64,000 nucleotides of DNA, from positions 62,001 to 126,000 of the forward strand of contig JAFWEP010000003.1 in assembly GCA_017512885.1 (NCBI GenBank), written 5' to 3'. The position numbers and the translations under genes are program-made. Positions 8,001-17,049 of this stretch are shown here, in pieces. Source of the DNA: Erysipelotrichaceae bacterium (GTDB taxonomy: Bacteria; Bacillota_I; Bacilli_A; Erysipelotrichales; Erysipelotrichaceae). The notes below the pieces were generated by a model that saw only the letters and a program-made list of their open reading frames with translations, was not told the DNA's origin and did not search any database. Position 1 is the stretch's first letter, and every line of letters starts with the position of its first letter.

Positions 8001-9317
8001 ATGAAAAAATTATTCGCTGTTCTTGTAGCCCTGCTCATGCTGGTCGGCTGCAGCAGCACCCCTTCCAGTTCTGCCGCTCCTGCTTCGAGCGGTGAGGAAC
8101 CGGCTCCCGCCGAGAAGATCGAGATCGAATTCTGGCTGGCTCAGGGCAACAATGTCATGGACCTGGTCAATTCCGAGATCGATGCCTTCAACGCTTCTCA
8201 GGACAAATACCACGTGACAGCCATCCAGCAGGAGAACTACGTCAAGACCTTCTCCAACCTGCAGGCTGCCATCGCCGGCAAGACCGCACCGGATGTCGTA
8301 CTGCTCGATACCGCTCCGGCCCGTCAGCTCTATGAAAAGGGCGCACTGGTCGCTTTAGACGGTTTCCAGGCTAACGACGTCGACTTCAACGAGGATGACT
8401 ACTATGAAGTCTATGCTGAACAGGGCAAGCACTCTGACGGCAATACCTTCGCCCGTCCCTGGTACGGTACGATCCAGATCGCTTACTACAGCGTCAAGGC
8501 CTTTGAGGATGCCGGTGTCGATCCCAACAGCATCAAGAGCTGGCAGGACCTCGTAGCGGTCGGACAGAAGTTCAAGGATGCCGGTTACCAGTATGTCTGG
8601 GAACCGATGGGCGGTGACGCCAAGAACCTGATCGACGCCGCCTTCGCCAACGGCGCCAAGGTCTTCTCCGATGACGGCAAGACCGTTACCATCAACTCTC
8701 CGGAATGGGTCGAAGTCTGGGAAAGCTTCCGTGACTGGATCCATGATGACAACTACATGCAGACCAAGTGGAACGGTATCGATGACTGGGTCTACTGGTA
8801 CGATACGATCGATGACGTGATCGAAGGCAGAGCTGCCGGTTATACCGGATCTCCGGTCGACTCCGTCGACTTCGACTTCAATGTGATCCGCCCGCTGGAA
8901 CAGTTCGGCTGGGAAGGCAATGTCTCGATGCCGTGGGCACAGGCGCTGATGCTGTGCATGCCGCAGGGCAACGGAGAAGAGAGACAGCAGGGCGCTTACG
9001 AATTCATCAAGTTCCTGACGAATCCGGAGAACCAGGCTGCCTACACCATGCTGACGACCTATCCGGCCGCCAACAAGCGTGTCACGGAAGTTCCGGAATA
9101 TCAGAAGTTCCTGGAAGAGAACCCGGTCGCCGGGGTCCTTCTGGCACAGTCTGAACACGCTGCGATCTACCCGGTCGACCCGACCGGCGGCAAGATCCTC
9201 GACGAACTGAACATCGCTGCTGAAAAGATCGAGATCGAAGGCGTCTCCGCTCAGGAAGCCCTCGATGAAGCACAGGCCAACGCTCAGATCGCTCTCGACG
9301 AAGCATTAGCCGGATAA
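8001..9317 (+). CDS. Ugp-type extracellular solute-binding lipoprotein
   Basis: A 438-residue family-1 solute-binding protein. The signal peptide ends in the lipobox LVGC with the lipidated cysteine at residue 17, followed by a Ser/Ala/Pro linker. The mature part has the usual pattern of these proteins (IEFWLAQG, DVVLLDTAPARQLYEKGALVALDGF, late helix YEFIKFLTNPENQAAY). It delivers substrate to the permeases encoded downstream. A strong AAAGGAGG lies before the ATG. Next to a glycerophosphodiesterase, glycerol-3-phosphate or a glycerophosphodiester is the likely ligand, although carbohydrate cannot be excluded by sequence alone. Confidence 0.85.
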   Translation: MKKLFAVLVALLMLVGCSSTPSSSAAPASSGEEPAPAEKIEIEFWLAQGNNVMDLVNSEIDAFNASQDKYHVTAIQQENYVKTFSNLQAAIAGKTAPDVVLLDTAPARQLYEKGALVALDGFQANDVDFNEDDYYEVYAEQGKHSDGNTFARPWYGTIQIAYYSVKAFEDAGVDPNSIKSWQDLVAVGQKFKDAGYQYVWEPMGGDAKNLIDAAFANGAKVFSDDGKTVTINSPEWVEVWESFRDWIHDDNYMQTKWNGIDDWVYWYDTIDDVIEGRAAGYTGSPVDSVDFDFNVIRPLEQFGWEGNVSMPWAQALMLCMPQGNGEERQQGAYEFIKFLTNPENQAAYTMLTTYPAANKRVTEVPEYQKFLEENPVAGVLLAQSEHAAIYPVDPTGGKILDELNIAAEKIEIEGVSAQEALDEAQANAQIALDEALAG

Positions 9318-9331
9318 ACAGCCGGTACCAC

Positions 9332-9359
9332 AGCAGCCGCAGCACTGGCCGCGGCTGCT
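9332..9359 (+). other. Intercistronic stem-loop after the binding-protein gene
   Basis: A 9-bp perfect stem (9332-9340 with 9351-9359, AGCAGCCGC type) with a 10-base loop lies between the binding-protein gene and the ATPase gene. The following TTCCCTCTT is a weak T tract. It probably stabilises the 3' end of the binding-protein mRNA or terminates in part, so that the binding protein is made in excess. Confidence 0.55.
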
Positions 9360-9381
9360 TCCCTCTTGGAAAGGAATACAC

Positions 9382-10479
9382 ATGGCAGAGATCATTCTGA
9401 AAAACATTACCAAGGAGTATGAGAACGGTTTCCAGGCCGTCAAGAATATCGATCTGGAGATCAAAGATAATGAATTCGTCATTCTGGTCGGACCTTCCGG
9501 ATGCGGGAAATCTACGACCCTGCGCATGATCGCCGGACTGGAAGACATCAGTGACGGTGATCTGTACCTGGACGGTAAACGTATCAATGATGTATCCCCG
9601 CAGGACAGAGATATCGCCATGGTCTTCCAGAACTATGCCCTCTACCCGCATATGACGGTCTACCAGAACATCGCCTACAGCTTGAAGATCAAGAAGGTCC
9701 CCAAGGATGAGATCGACCGGAGAGTCAAAGAGGTCGCTGCTTCCCTGGGCCTGACCGACTTACTGGACCGTCGTCCGGGACAGCTCTCCGGCGGCCAGAA
9801 ACAGCGTGTCGCCATGGGCCGGGCCATCATCCGTCATCCGAAGGCCTTCCTGATGGATGAACCTCTTTCGAACCTCGATGCCAAATTACGAGGCCAGATG
9901 CGGGTCGAGATCGCCGATCTCTATCAGCGTCTCAATACGACCTTCATCTACGTTACCCATGACCAGACTGAGGCGATGACCTTAGGCACCAAGATCGTCG
10001 TCATGAAAGACGGCGAGATCCAGCAGATCGATTCCCCCACCAACCTCTTCAACTACCCCGTCAACAAGTTCGTTGCCGGCTTCATCGGCACTCCGACCAT
10101 GAACTTCTTCGATGCCGAGTGTCTGGAAGAGAACGGCGAACTGTATCTGAAGACGGCTGACGGAAAGATCGTACTGACTCCCGAAAAGCAGCAGAAACTG
10201 CGGGAAGGCAATTGGGTCGGTAAGAAAGTGACCGGCGGCATCCGTCCGGAACATGTCCGGATCTGCAGCGAAGAAGAGACCGCCTTCAAGGGAAACGTCT
10301 CCGTCTTCGAACTTCTCGGCAGCAACGCGATCATCTATGTACAGTGCGGTGAAGAGCGCATCGTCATCAACACCGACGAGACCGCGCAGCAGGAGCACGG
10401 CAAGGAGCTCTTCCTGAACGTAAAGGAGGAGAAACTGCACATCTTTGATCCGGAGAGCGAAAGGACGATCACCAACTGA
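9382..10479 (+). CDS. ugpC: UgpC/MsmK-type ABC transporter ATPase
   Basis: A 365-residue ATPase with Walker A GPSGCGKST near residue 37, signature LSGGQKQRVAMGRA, Walker B FLMDEPLSNLD, switch histidine in VTHDQTEAM, and a C-terminal OB/TOBE regulatory domain of about 120 residues, the layout of MalK/UgpC/MsmK. It energises the importer formed with the next two permeases. In many Bacillota one such ATPase serves several sugar importers. It overlaps the first permease gene by one base (TGATG). GGAAAGGA precedes the start. Confidence 0.88.
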   Translation: MAEIILKNITKEYENGFQAVKNIDLEIKDNEFVILVGPSGCGKSTTLRMIAGLEDISDGDLYLDGKRINDVSPQDRDIAMVFQNYALYPHMTVYQNIAYSLKIKKVPKDEIDRRVKEVAASLGLTDLLDRRPGQLSGGQKQRVAMGRAIIRHPKAFLMDEPLSNLDAKLRGQMRVEIADLYQRLNTTFIYVTHDQTEAMTLGTKIVVMKDGEIQQIDSPTNLFNYPVNKFVAGFIGTPTMNFFDAECLEENGELYLKTADGKIVLTPEKQQKLREGNWVGKKVTGGIRPEHVRICSEEETAFKGNVSVFELLGSNAIIYVQCGEERIVINTDETAQQEHGKELFLNVKEEKLHIFDPESERTITN

Positions 10480-11375
10480 TGGCAAAGCCCAAACGGAAAT
10501 ACAAGCGCCGTTACGACAATACCGCTACGGTACTCCTGTTCATCCTGCCGGCGCTGATCCCGCTGATCGTCTTCTGGATCTATCCGATCCTGCGTACGAT
10601 CTGGTTAAGCTTTACGAACTGGGACTATATCTCCCCGACCTATAAGATCGTGGGATTAAAGAACTATCTTTCTCTCTTACGCAATCCGCGTTTCTATGAA
10701 GCGCTCGGACATACGGTCGTCTTTACCGCCGGAACGCTCTTCCCCTCGATCATCCTGGGACTCATCCTGGCGTTATTGCTGGTGAAGAACTTCCGGGGCA
10801 GCGGGATCCTCAAGTTCATCCTGTTCTCGCCCTGGATCACCCCGACCGTTGCGATCTCCATCGTCTGGTCCTGGATCTTCAAGGTCGACGGCGGTATCGC
10901 CAACACCATCCTGACTGCACTGAACATGTCTCCCCTGAAGTGGATCAACTCTTCGGATACGGCCATGATGAGCGTGATCATCGTCACTGTCTGGAAATCC
11001 CTCGGTTACTGCATGATCTTCTACCTCTCCGCGCTGGAAAGAGTGCCCGGTGAGCTCTACGAAGCCGGAGCTCTCGACGGAGCCTACGGCTGGCGGCAGT
11101 TCGTGGACATCACCCTGCCTTCGATCTCTCCGACGACCTTCTTCTTAATGATCATCACCATGGTCAACTCCTTACAGGCCTACGACCAGATCCAGGTACT
11201 GACCCAGGGCGGTCCTTCCGGCAGTACCCGTACCCTTCTGTACATGTACTACCAGTTAGGCTTCAATGAGTTCAACATGGGACAGGCTACGGCAGTAGCT
11301 GTCGTCATGATCCTGCTGACGGTCGGCCTCTCGGTCATCCAGTTCAAGGTCTCCGAGAAGTGGGTCTACTACTAA
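10479..11375 (+). CDS. ABC importer permease, UgpA/MalF class
   Basis: A 298-residue permease with six predicted membrane helices. The ATPase-contact EAA loop reads YEAGALDGAYGWRQFVDITLPSI, near residues 204-226. It forms a heterodimer with the next gene product. The start codon overlaps the stop of the ATPase gene, so translation is coupled. The size and order (binding protein, ATPase, two permeases) match Ugp-type importers of glycerol-3-phosphate compounds. Confidence 0.87.
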   Translation: MAKPKRKYKRRYDNTATVLLFILPALIPLIVFWIYPILRTIWLSFTNWDYISPTYKIVGLKNYLSLLRNPRFYEALGHTVVFTAGTLFPSIILGLILALLLVKNFRGSGILKFILFSPWITPTVAISIVWSWIFKVDGGIANTILTALNMSPLKWINSSDTAMMSVIIVTVWKSLGYCMIFYLSALERVPGELYEAGALDGAYGWRQFVDITLPSISPTTFFLMIITMVNSLQAYDQIQVLTQGGPSGSTRTLLYMYYQLGFNEFNMGQATAVAVVMILLTVGLSVIQFKVSEKWVYY

Positions 11376-11387
11376 GGAGGATACGGC

Positions 11388-12251
11388 ATGAATACACGTT
11401 ACAGTGACAACCGGCCTCTGCCATTACGGATCCTGGCTCTGCTGGGCAAGATCCTGATCCTGGGCAGCGCCAGTATCTTCACCGCTTTCCCCTTCATCTG
11501 GATGATCGTATCCTCATTGAAGACGAAAGCCGATATCCTCAACACCGACATCTTCTTCCCTACCGAACCGCAGTGGAACAACATCACCAGCATCCTCTTT
11601 AACTCTCCGATCCCCCGCTACATCTTCAATTCGGCCTGGGTATCGTTGGTCATCGTCGCTCTGCAGATCATCTCCGGAGCGATGCTGGCGTATGCGCTGG
11701 TCTTCCTGAAGTTCCGCACCAACAAGATCCTCTTCGCGGTCGTCATGGCCACTTACATGCTGCCGGTCGCAGCGACCTACATCCCCAGTTACATCATCCT
11801 GGCTGACTGGAAGATGCTGGACTCCTTCCGGGGCCTGATCATCTCCAGTACGGTAAGTATCTTCGGCATCTTCCTCCTGCGGCAGGGCTTCATGCAGATC
11901 CCGAAGGGACTGGTGGAAGCCGCCCGTATGGACGGAGCTTCACACTGGCGGGCCTTATGGGAAGTCGTAGCACCAATGACCAAAGCCAGCTTCATCACCT
12001 TCGGTCTGATGAACTTCATCTCCACCTACAACAACTACATGTGGCCTTCCCTGATCACCAAGTCCAGTGAATACTTCCTGGTCTCTCAGGGTCTCAGGGC
12101 CTTCTTCATCCGCGACGGCGCCTACGGTACCGAGTGGGCCTTAGTCATGGCTGCCTCGGCAGTCGTCGTTGTACCGCTGCTGGTGCTCTTTGCCTTTACC
12201 CAGAAATGGTTCATCAACGGCATCGGCGGAGAGACCGGCATCAAGGGCTAG
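11388..12251 (+). CDS. ABC importer permease, UgpE/MalG class
   Basis: A 287-residue permease with six helices. The EAA loop (VEAARMDGASHWRALWEVVAPM) lies near residues 183-204, and the C-terminus IGGETGIKG is typical of MalG/UgpE proteins. AAGGAGG lies 8 bases before the ATG. It is the last gene of the importer operon, followed by a clear terminator. Confidence 0.87.
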   Translation: MNTRYSDNRPLPLRILALLGKILILGSASIFTAFPFIWMIVSSLKTKADILNTDIFFPTEPQWNNITSILFNSPIPRYIFNSAWVSLVIVALQIISGAMLAYALVFLKFRTNKILFAVVMATYMLPVAATYIPSYIILADWKMLDSFRGLIISSTVSIFGIFLLRQGFMQIPKGLVEAARMDGASHWRALWEVVAPMTKASFITFGLMNFISTYNNYMWPSLITKSSEYFLVSQGLRAFFIRDGAYGTEWALVMAASAVVVVPLLVLFAFTQKWFINGIGGETGIKG

Positions 12252-12260
12252 ACCCCTATG

Positions 12261-12286
12261 GGCTGTCGAAAGACAGCCTTTTCTTT
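12261..12286 (+). terminator. Rho-independent terminator ending the importer operon
   Basis: GGCTGTC (12261-12267), loop GAAA, GACAGCC (12272-12278), then TTTTCTTT. The GNRA-like loop and T tract make it a strong terminator. Confidence 0.9.
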
Positions 12287-12306
12287 ACTAAAATAATGAA
12301 CACACG

Positions 12307-12356
12307 TTTACTTATCAAAGGGCTCCCTTTATAATAATGAACGGAGGTTCATTATT
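12307..12356 (+). promoter_or_regulatory. Promoter and autoregulatory operator of the TetR gene
   Basis: TTTACT (12307-12312) and TATAAT (12330-12335) are 17 bases apart. The inverted repeat AATAATGAAC (12333-12342), GGAG, GTTCATTATT (12347-12356) is a perfect 10-bp palindrome. It covers the -10 region and the GGAGG ribosome site and runs into the ATG. A further AATAATGAAC half-site lies at 12292-12301. Self-repression of the tetR-ABC operon is the natural reading. Confidence 0.75.
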
Positions 12357-12992
12357 ATGGCCCAGGTACTGAAGGAAGAGACCCGTCAGAAGATCGTAGA
12401 AGCCGCCGGCAATGAATTCCTGGAACACGGATGCGAGGATTCCTCGATGCGCCGGATCGCTTTTCACTGCAATATGACGGTAGGCAATCTCTACCGCTAT
12501 TTCAAAAACAAGGAACAGCTGATCTTCTCGGCTGTTTTTCCTGCCTATAAGGAGATCGATGATCTGGTAAAGGAACTGACCCACGGACAGTTGAGCTTCG
12601 AAGAGACGGAGTTTCATGATCTGTCCCTGACCGGAGAAGAACTGAAACACATGATCAGCCGGCTCTGCAGCGGTCTCCTTTCCACTTACCAGCGTCACCG
12701 CAAGGCGACACAGATCCTGATGATGCGCTCGGATGTCAATGAACGCATCACCGCCTGGTTCGCCGCCGTGATCAAGGCGCTGATCGCTTCCGCCTGGTCC
12801 CTGCCGGAAGATGACCGGCAGCTGGCCATCCTCTCCCGGGGCTATGCCGTATCGATCTTCAGCGGCATCAAAGAGATGATGATCGCCTCAGAGAACGATG
12901 ATGATCTGTCCCGTACCGTCGAGATCTACCTCCATTCCTTCGTGACCCTCTTGGAGAACAAGGATCTGTATATTGCAGGAGAAAGCTTATGA
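12357..12992 (+). CDS. TetR/AcrR-family repressor of the adjacent ABC export operon
   Basis: A 211-residue regulator. The N-terminal helix-turn-helix spans about residues 10-55 (IVEAAGNEFLEHGCEDSS, then MTVGNLYRYFKNKEQL). The rest is a helical ligand-binding and dimer domain of unknown specificity. It is the first gene of an operon; its stop overlaps the ABC ATPase start (ATGA), so it very likely controls that transporter and itself through the palindrome over its ribosome site. Confidence 0.88.
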   Translation: MAQVLKEETRQKIVEAAGNEFLEHGCEDSSMRRIAFHCNMTVGNLYRYFKNKEQLIFSAVFPAYKEIDDLVKELTHGQLSFEETEFHDLSLTGEELKHMISRLCSGLLSTYQRHRKATQILMMRSDVNERITAWFAAVIKALIASAWSLPEDDRQLAILSRGYAVSIFSGIKEMMIASENDDDLSRTVEIYLHSFVTLLENKDLYIAGESL

Positions 12993-13690
12993 GTTTCATT
13001 GAATTCCGCCATGTCAGCAAGATCTACCAGATGGGTGAAGTCGAGATCAAGGCCCTTGACGATATCTCCTTTGCGATCGACAAAGGCGAGTTCGTCGTCG
13101 TTTTGGGCAACAGCGGCGCCGGCAAGACCACGATCCTGAACCTTCTGGGTGGGATGGATACCGCCACCAAAGGCGAGATCATCGTGGACGGCAACGACAT
13201 CTCCCGGGCCAATGACCGCGAACTCTGCGACTACCGCCGCTACGATATCGGCTTCGTCTTCCAGTTCTACAATCTGGTCCAGAACCTGACGGCCCGGGAG
13301 AACGTGGAACTGGCCCTGCAGATCAGCAAGGATCCCCTGGATGCGCACTATGTACTGCGCTTAGTCGGTCTCGAAGAGCGTATGAACAACTTCCCTTCCC
13401 AGCTCTCCGGCGGCGAACAGCAGCGGGTGGCGATCGCCCGGGCGGTGGCCAAGAATCCGAAGCTGCTGCTCTGTGACGAACCGACCGGCGCTCTGGACTA
13501 CAAGACCGGCAAGCAGGTCTTACGGGTCTTACAGGAAATGTGCGAGAAACAGAACATGACCGTGGTCATGATCACCCACAACAGTGCTCTGGCGGCCATG
13601 GGTCAGAAAGTGATCCGGGTCAAGAGCGGTCAGATCTCTTCCGTTACCCTCAATGAACACCCCATGAATATCGAGGACATTGAATACTGA
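12989..13690 (+). CDS. MacB/LolD-type ABC ATPase
   Basis: A 233-residue ATPase of the MacB/LolD/FtsE class: Walker [10 protein letters not shown], signature [16 protein letters not shown], Walker [13 protein letters not shown], switch [10 protein letters not shown]. These ATPases power FtsX-fold permeases that act by mechanotransmission (peptide or lipid export, antimicrobial-peptide resistance), not classic import. It is coupled to tetR by a 4-base overlap and to the permease gene by a TGATG junction. Confidence 0.88.
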   Translation: MSFIEFRHVSKIYQMGEVEIKALDDISFAIDKGEFVVVLGNSGAGKTTILNLLGGMDTATKGEIIVDGNDISRANDRELCDYRRYDIGFVFQFYNLVQNLTARENVELALQISKDPLDAHYVLRLVGLEERMNNFPSQLSGGEQQRVAIARAVAKNPKLLLCDEPTGALDYKTGKQVLRVLQEMCEKQNMTVVMITHNSALAAMGQKVIRVKSGQISSVTLNEHPMNIEDIEY

Positions 13691-16600
13691 TGTTTCATAA
13701 GGATACGCTGCGGCTGATAAAGAATACCTTCAATCGTTTCTTTTCGCTCGTCATGATCGTCTTCATCGGCGTCGCTTTCATGATGGGTCTTTTCAGTACC
13801 CGTCAGATCATGGAAGACAGTGTCGACCTCTATGACGACAGCTATCATCTGCAGGATATCCAGATCTACTCTTCCTACGGTTTCAACGAGAAAGACATCG
13901 CTGCCCTGCATGGTCAGGAATACATTGAAAGAGTCTTCCCCAGCCGTCTGATCGACTGCTACAGCGAGAATAAGGACGGAACGGTGCGGGTCACCCGGGC
14001 CGAAGAGATCAGCCGCGATGTCGATCAGTTCGTCCTGACTGACGGCCGGATGCCGGAGAACGGACGGGAAGTGCTGATCCTGAACAACGGTTCCCTGCAT
14101 CCTTCCGCCGTCCTCGGAGAGAGCCTCAAGCTCTACCTCGAAGACGCCAACATCCTCGGCTCTCTCAAATACATGCATTACACGGTCGTCGGGGTCGTGA
14201 CCTCCCCGGCCTACATGGCCAAGACCCTGGGGACCGGTACCCTCAGGAACCTGGATCTGGAGATGGTGCTCTATCTGCCGGATGAAGATTTCCTGAGCGA
14301 ATACTATACGACTGTCTATCTGACCTTCCGGGATGCAGCGGCGCTGGATTCCTTCTCCCGGGAATATGACGACTTCATAACCGAAGAAAAGGCCGAACTG
14401 CAGGCTTTTGCGAACACCCAGCAGGATGTCCTCAAGGAGTCGCTCCTGGCCGATTACGAGAAAGAGATCGCCGACGGGGAACAGGAACTGGCCGAGAAGA
14501 AGGCCGAAGCCGAGCTGCAGTTCAAGGAAGCCAAGGAAGAGCTGGACAACGCCAATATCCAGCTGATCGCTGCCGAGAACCAGCTGACCACCCTGCAGCA
14601 GGCCCTGGCCACGGCCCAAGGTTACCAGCAGGATCTCTACGACCGCTATAACCGTAATGCCGGAGGGGTCTATGCCCGCATCGGTGAGATCGAAGCGCAG
14701 GCCGGCAGGGACTTCAATACCGTCTATACGGAACTGTTGGCCGACTACGGCTCCTACCAGACCCTGAAGAACCTTTCTTCCGATCAGACCCAGTCCGGTC
14801 TCAGCAGCCGCATCCAGGAACTGCAGAGTGCGAAAGACGAAGCCGCTGCCCGGCTCAGCGCCCTGCAGGAAGAGAAAGCAGGCTGCGAAGCTGTCCTGAA
14901 CGATCCGGAGAAGAGCGAAGAAGAAAAAGAGAGCGCACAGCAGCGTCTGCTGGCCCTGCAGCCGGAGATCGATGCCACGCAGAGCGAAGTCACCCTCAAC
15001 GAAGAGCTGATCAGCAGCCTGTCAGAGGTCAGCGTGCTCAGTGCCGAGGAAGCCAAAGCAGCGAAGGAGAGCCTCGATCAGAAGTACGGCGGGAACCTGG
15101 AAGGTTCCTACAGCGAATACACCCAGCTGCAGCGGGACAAGCTGATCTACGATGCCCTGAAGCAGGAGATCTCCGCAGCCAATACCGCCGTCGGGCAGAT
15201 CCAGGGCGAGATGGCCGGCATGCGCCAGCAGATCACTTCCGGCAAGGCCGCCTACGAGGAAGGCAAACGGAAGTACGATGAATCTCTGCTGGAATACGAA
15301 GCGGAGATCGAGAAAGCGGAAGCCGAGATCCGCAAGGCCAAACAGGATCTGGAAGAACTGCCGGAAGCGCAGTGGATGCTGCTGGACCGCAACAGTCACT
15401 ACAGTTCTTCGATGTTTGCGGCAAATGCGGAACAGATGGGAGCCATCGGCATTGCGCTGCCGATCCTCTTCTACCTGGTCGCCGCTCTCGTCTGCATGAC
15501 CACAATGACCCGCCTGGTCGATGAACAGCGCGGGCAGATCGGCATCTTCCGGGCTCTGGGCTTCTCCAAGGCGAAAATCATCTCCAAGTACATCTTCTAT
15601 GCCCTGCTGGCAACTCTGGCCGGCAGCATCCCCGGCATCTTTGCCGGCATGGCCCTCTTCCCCACCGTCATCTATGAGACCTGGCGGCTGATGTATCTGC
15701 TGCCGCAGAGACAGATCCTCTTCCCCCTGCAGAACGTCGTGCTCTGCTTCCTGCTGTTCAGCGGACTGATGTCGCTCGTTACCTTCTTCGTGGTGAATGC
15801 CACCCTGAAGGAAGTTCCCAGTCAGCTGATGCGTCCCAAGGCGCCGAAGACCTCCAAAAAGATCTTCTTAGAGAAGATCCCCTTCCTCTGGCGCAGACTG
15901 TCCTTTACTTCCAAGATCACAGCCCGCAACCTGATCCGCTACAAGAGCCGCTTCATCATGACGGTCGTCGGGATCGCCGGCTGTACGGCTTTACTGATCG
16001 TGGGCTGGGGCATCAAGGATTCGATCGGCGACGTTGTCGATCTGCAGTTCGGCGATATCTTCGCCTATGACTATGTCGTCAATCTGGAAGACGACAAGCA
16101 CCTGAATGATTTCGTTGCTGCATTGAAGAAGGATCTCGACAACGAGTACGTCGTTCCTTATGCTTCCTACTCTTCCAAGGTCTACCTGGACGAAGAGGAA
16201 GACAAGACCATCACTGTCATGGTGCTCGATGCCCGGGAAGCCCAGGATATCCTGCGCTTACGCAAAGCCAGCGACCATAAGACCGAGATCCGCCTGAAGA
16301 ACAGCGGCGTTATCATCTCCCAGAAGTTCGCCCGCAATCACGACCTGAAAGCCGGTGATACGATCACCATCGAATCTTCTACCGGCATCAAGCGGGAAGT
16401 ACGGATCAGCGAGATCTGCGAGATGTACTTCCAGCACTACCTCTACATCTCCGAAGAATACTACGACGTCCTCTTCGAAGAGCCTCTGCATCCCACCCAT
16501 ATCGCCGTCACCAACAGCACGGATGCCGACTTCTCATCCATCAAAGAGATGGAAGGCTGCGAAAGCATCGTCGACTTCGGCAGCGTGATCGTTCAGTTCA

Positions 16601-17019
16601 CCAACATGATCCAGGCTCTGGACGTGATCATCCTGGTCATCATCATCACCGCCGGTTCCCTGGCCTTCGTCGTACTGATCAACCTGACCCAGGTCAACAT
16701 CAGTGAACGGGTACGGGAGATCGCGACCTTAAAAGTACTGGGCTTCCGCAACAACGAAGTGGATGCCTATATCTTCAAGGAGATCTTCCTGCTGACCCTT
16801 TTCGGTGCTTTCTTCGGGATCCCCTTAGGCATCCTGGAACATCACTTCATCATGAACGTCATCAATATGGAGATGGTCATGTTCGGGTCGGAGATCAAAC
16901 TTCCCAGTTATCTCTATGCCATCGGCATCACCCTCATCTTCAGCCTGATCGTGCTCTTCTTTACCAGAAGGCCGCTGCGCAGGATCGATATGATCGAATC
17001 CCTGAAATCCGTAGAGTAA
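13690..17019 (+). CDS. Large FtsX-type ABC permease with long coiled-coil ectodomain
   Basis: An 1109-residue permease. Helix 1 (about 15-35) is followed by an extracytoplasmic domain, of which residues 236-563 are a long Glu/Lys/Gln/Ala-rich coiled coil. Three FtsX helices follow (about 578-730), then a second N-terminal helix (about 755-775), a MacB-like periplasmic domain (775-960), and a final FtsX helix set (about 968-1095). Two FtsX modules in one chain allow a single protein to form the membrane part with the preceding ATPase. The coiled coil could reach through the cell wall. Substrate unknown; control by the TetR gene suggests a toxic compound or peptide. Confidence 0.85.
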   Translation: MFHKDTLRLIKNTFNRFFSLVMIVFIGVAFMMGLFSTRQIMEDSVDLYDDSYHLQDIQIYSSYGFNEKDIAALHGQEYIERVFPSRLIDCYSENKDGTVRVTRAEEISRDVDQFVLTDGRMPENGREVLILNNGSLHPSAVLGESLKLYLEDANILGSLKYMHYTVVGVVTSPAYMAKTLGTGTLRNLDLEMVLYLPDEDFLSEYYTTVYLTFRDAAALDSFSREYDDFITEEKAELQAFANTQQDVLKESLLADYEKEIADGEQELAEKKAEAELQFKEAKEELDNANIQLIAAENQLTTLQQALATAQGYQQDLYDRYNRNAGGVYARIGEIEAQAGRDFNTVYTELLADYGSYQTLKNLSSDQTQSGLSSRIQELQSAKDEAAARLSALQEEKAGCEAVLNDPEKSEEEKESAQQRLLALQPEIDATQSEVTLNEELISSLSEVSVLSAEEAKAAKESLDQKYGGNLEGSYSEYTQLQRDKLIYDALKQEISAANTAVGQIQGEMAGMRQQITSGKAAYEEGKRKYDESLLEYEAEIEKAEAEIRKAKQDLEELPEAQWMLLDRNSHYSSSMFAANAEQMGAIGIALPILFYLVAALVCMTTMTRLVDEQRGQIGIFRALGFSKAKIISKYIFYALLATLAGSIPGIFAGMALFPTVIYETWRLMYLLPQRQILFPLQNVVLCFLLFSGLMSLVTFFVVNATLKEVPSQLMRPKAPKTSKKIFLEKIPFLWRRLSFTSKITARNLIRYKSRFIMTVVGIAGCTALLIVGWGIKDSIGDVVDLQFGDIFAYDYVVNLEDDKHLNDFVAALKKDLDNEYVVPYASYSSKVYLDEEEDKTITVMVLDAREAQDILRLRKASDHKTEIRLKNSGVIISQKFARNHDLKAGDTITIESSTGIKREVRISEICEMYFQHYLYISEEYYDVLFEEPLHPTHIAVTNSTDADFSSIKEMEGCESIVDFGSVIVQFTNMIQALDVIILVIIITAGSLAFVVLINLTQVNISERVREIATLKVLGFRNNEVDAYIFKEIFLLTLFGAFFGIPLGILEHHFIMNVINMEMVMFGSEIKLPSYLYAIGITLIFSLIVLFFTRRPLRRIDMIESLKSVE

Positions 17020-17021
17020 AA

Positions 17022-17046
17022 GAATGCCGGACACTGTCCGGCATTC
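17022..17046 (-). terminator. Terminator between convergent FtsX permease and dipeptidase genes
   Basis: A 25-base near-perfect palindrome (12-bp arms GAATGCCGGACA and TGTCCGGCATTC). On the minus strand it is followed by TTTTAC, so it mainly serves the dipeptidase gene. On the plus strand the tail (CTCTTAG) is poor. Confidence 0.75.
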
Positions 17047-17049
17047 CTC

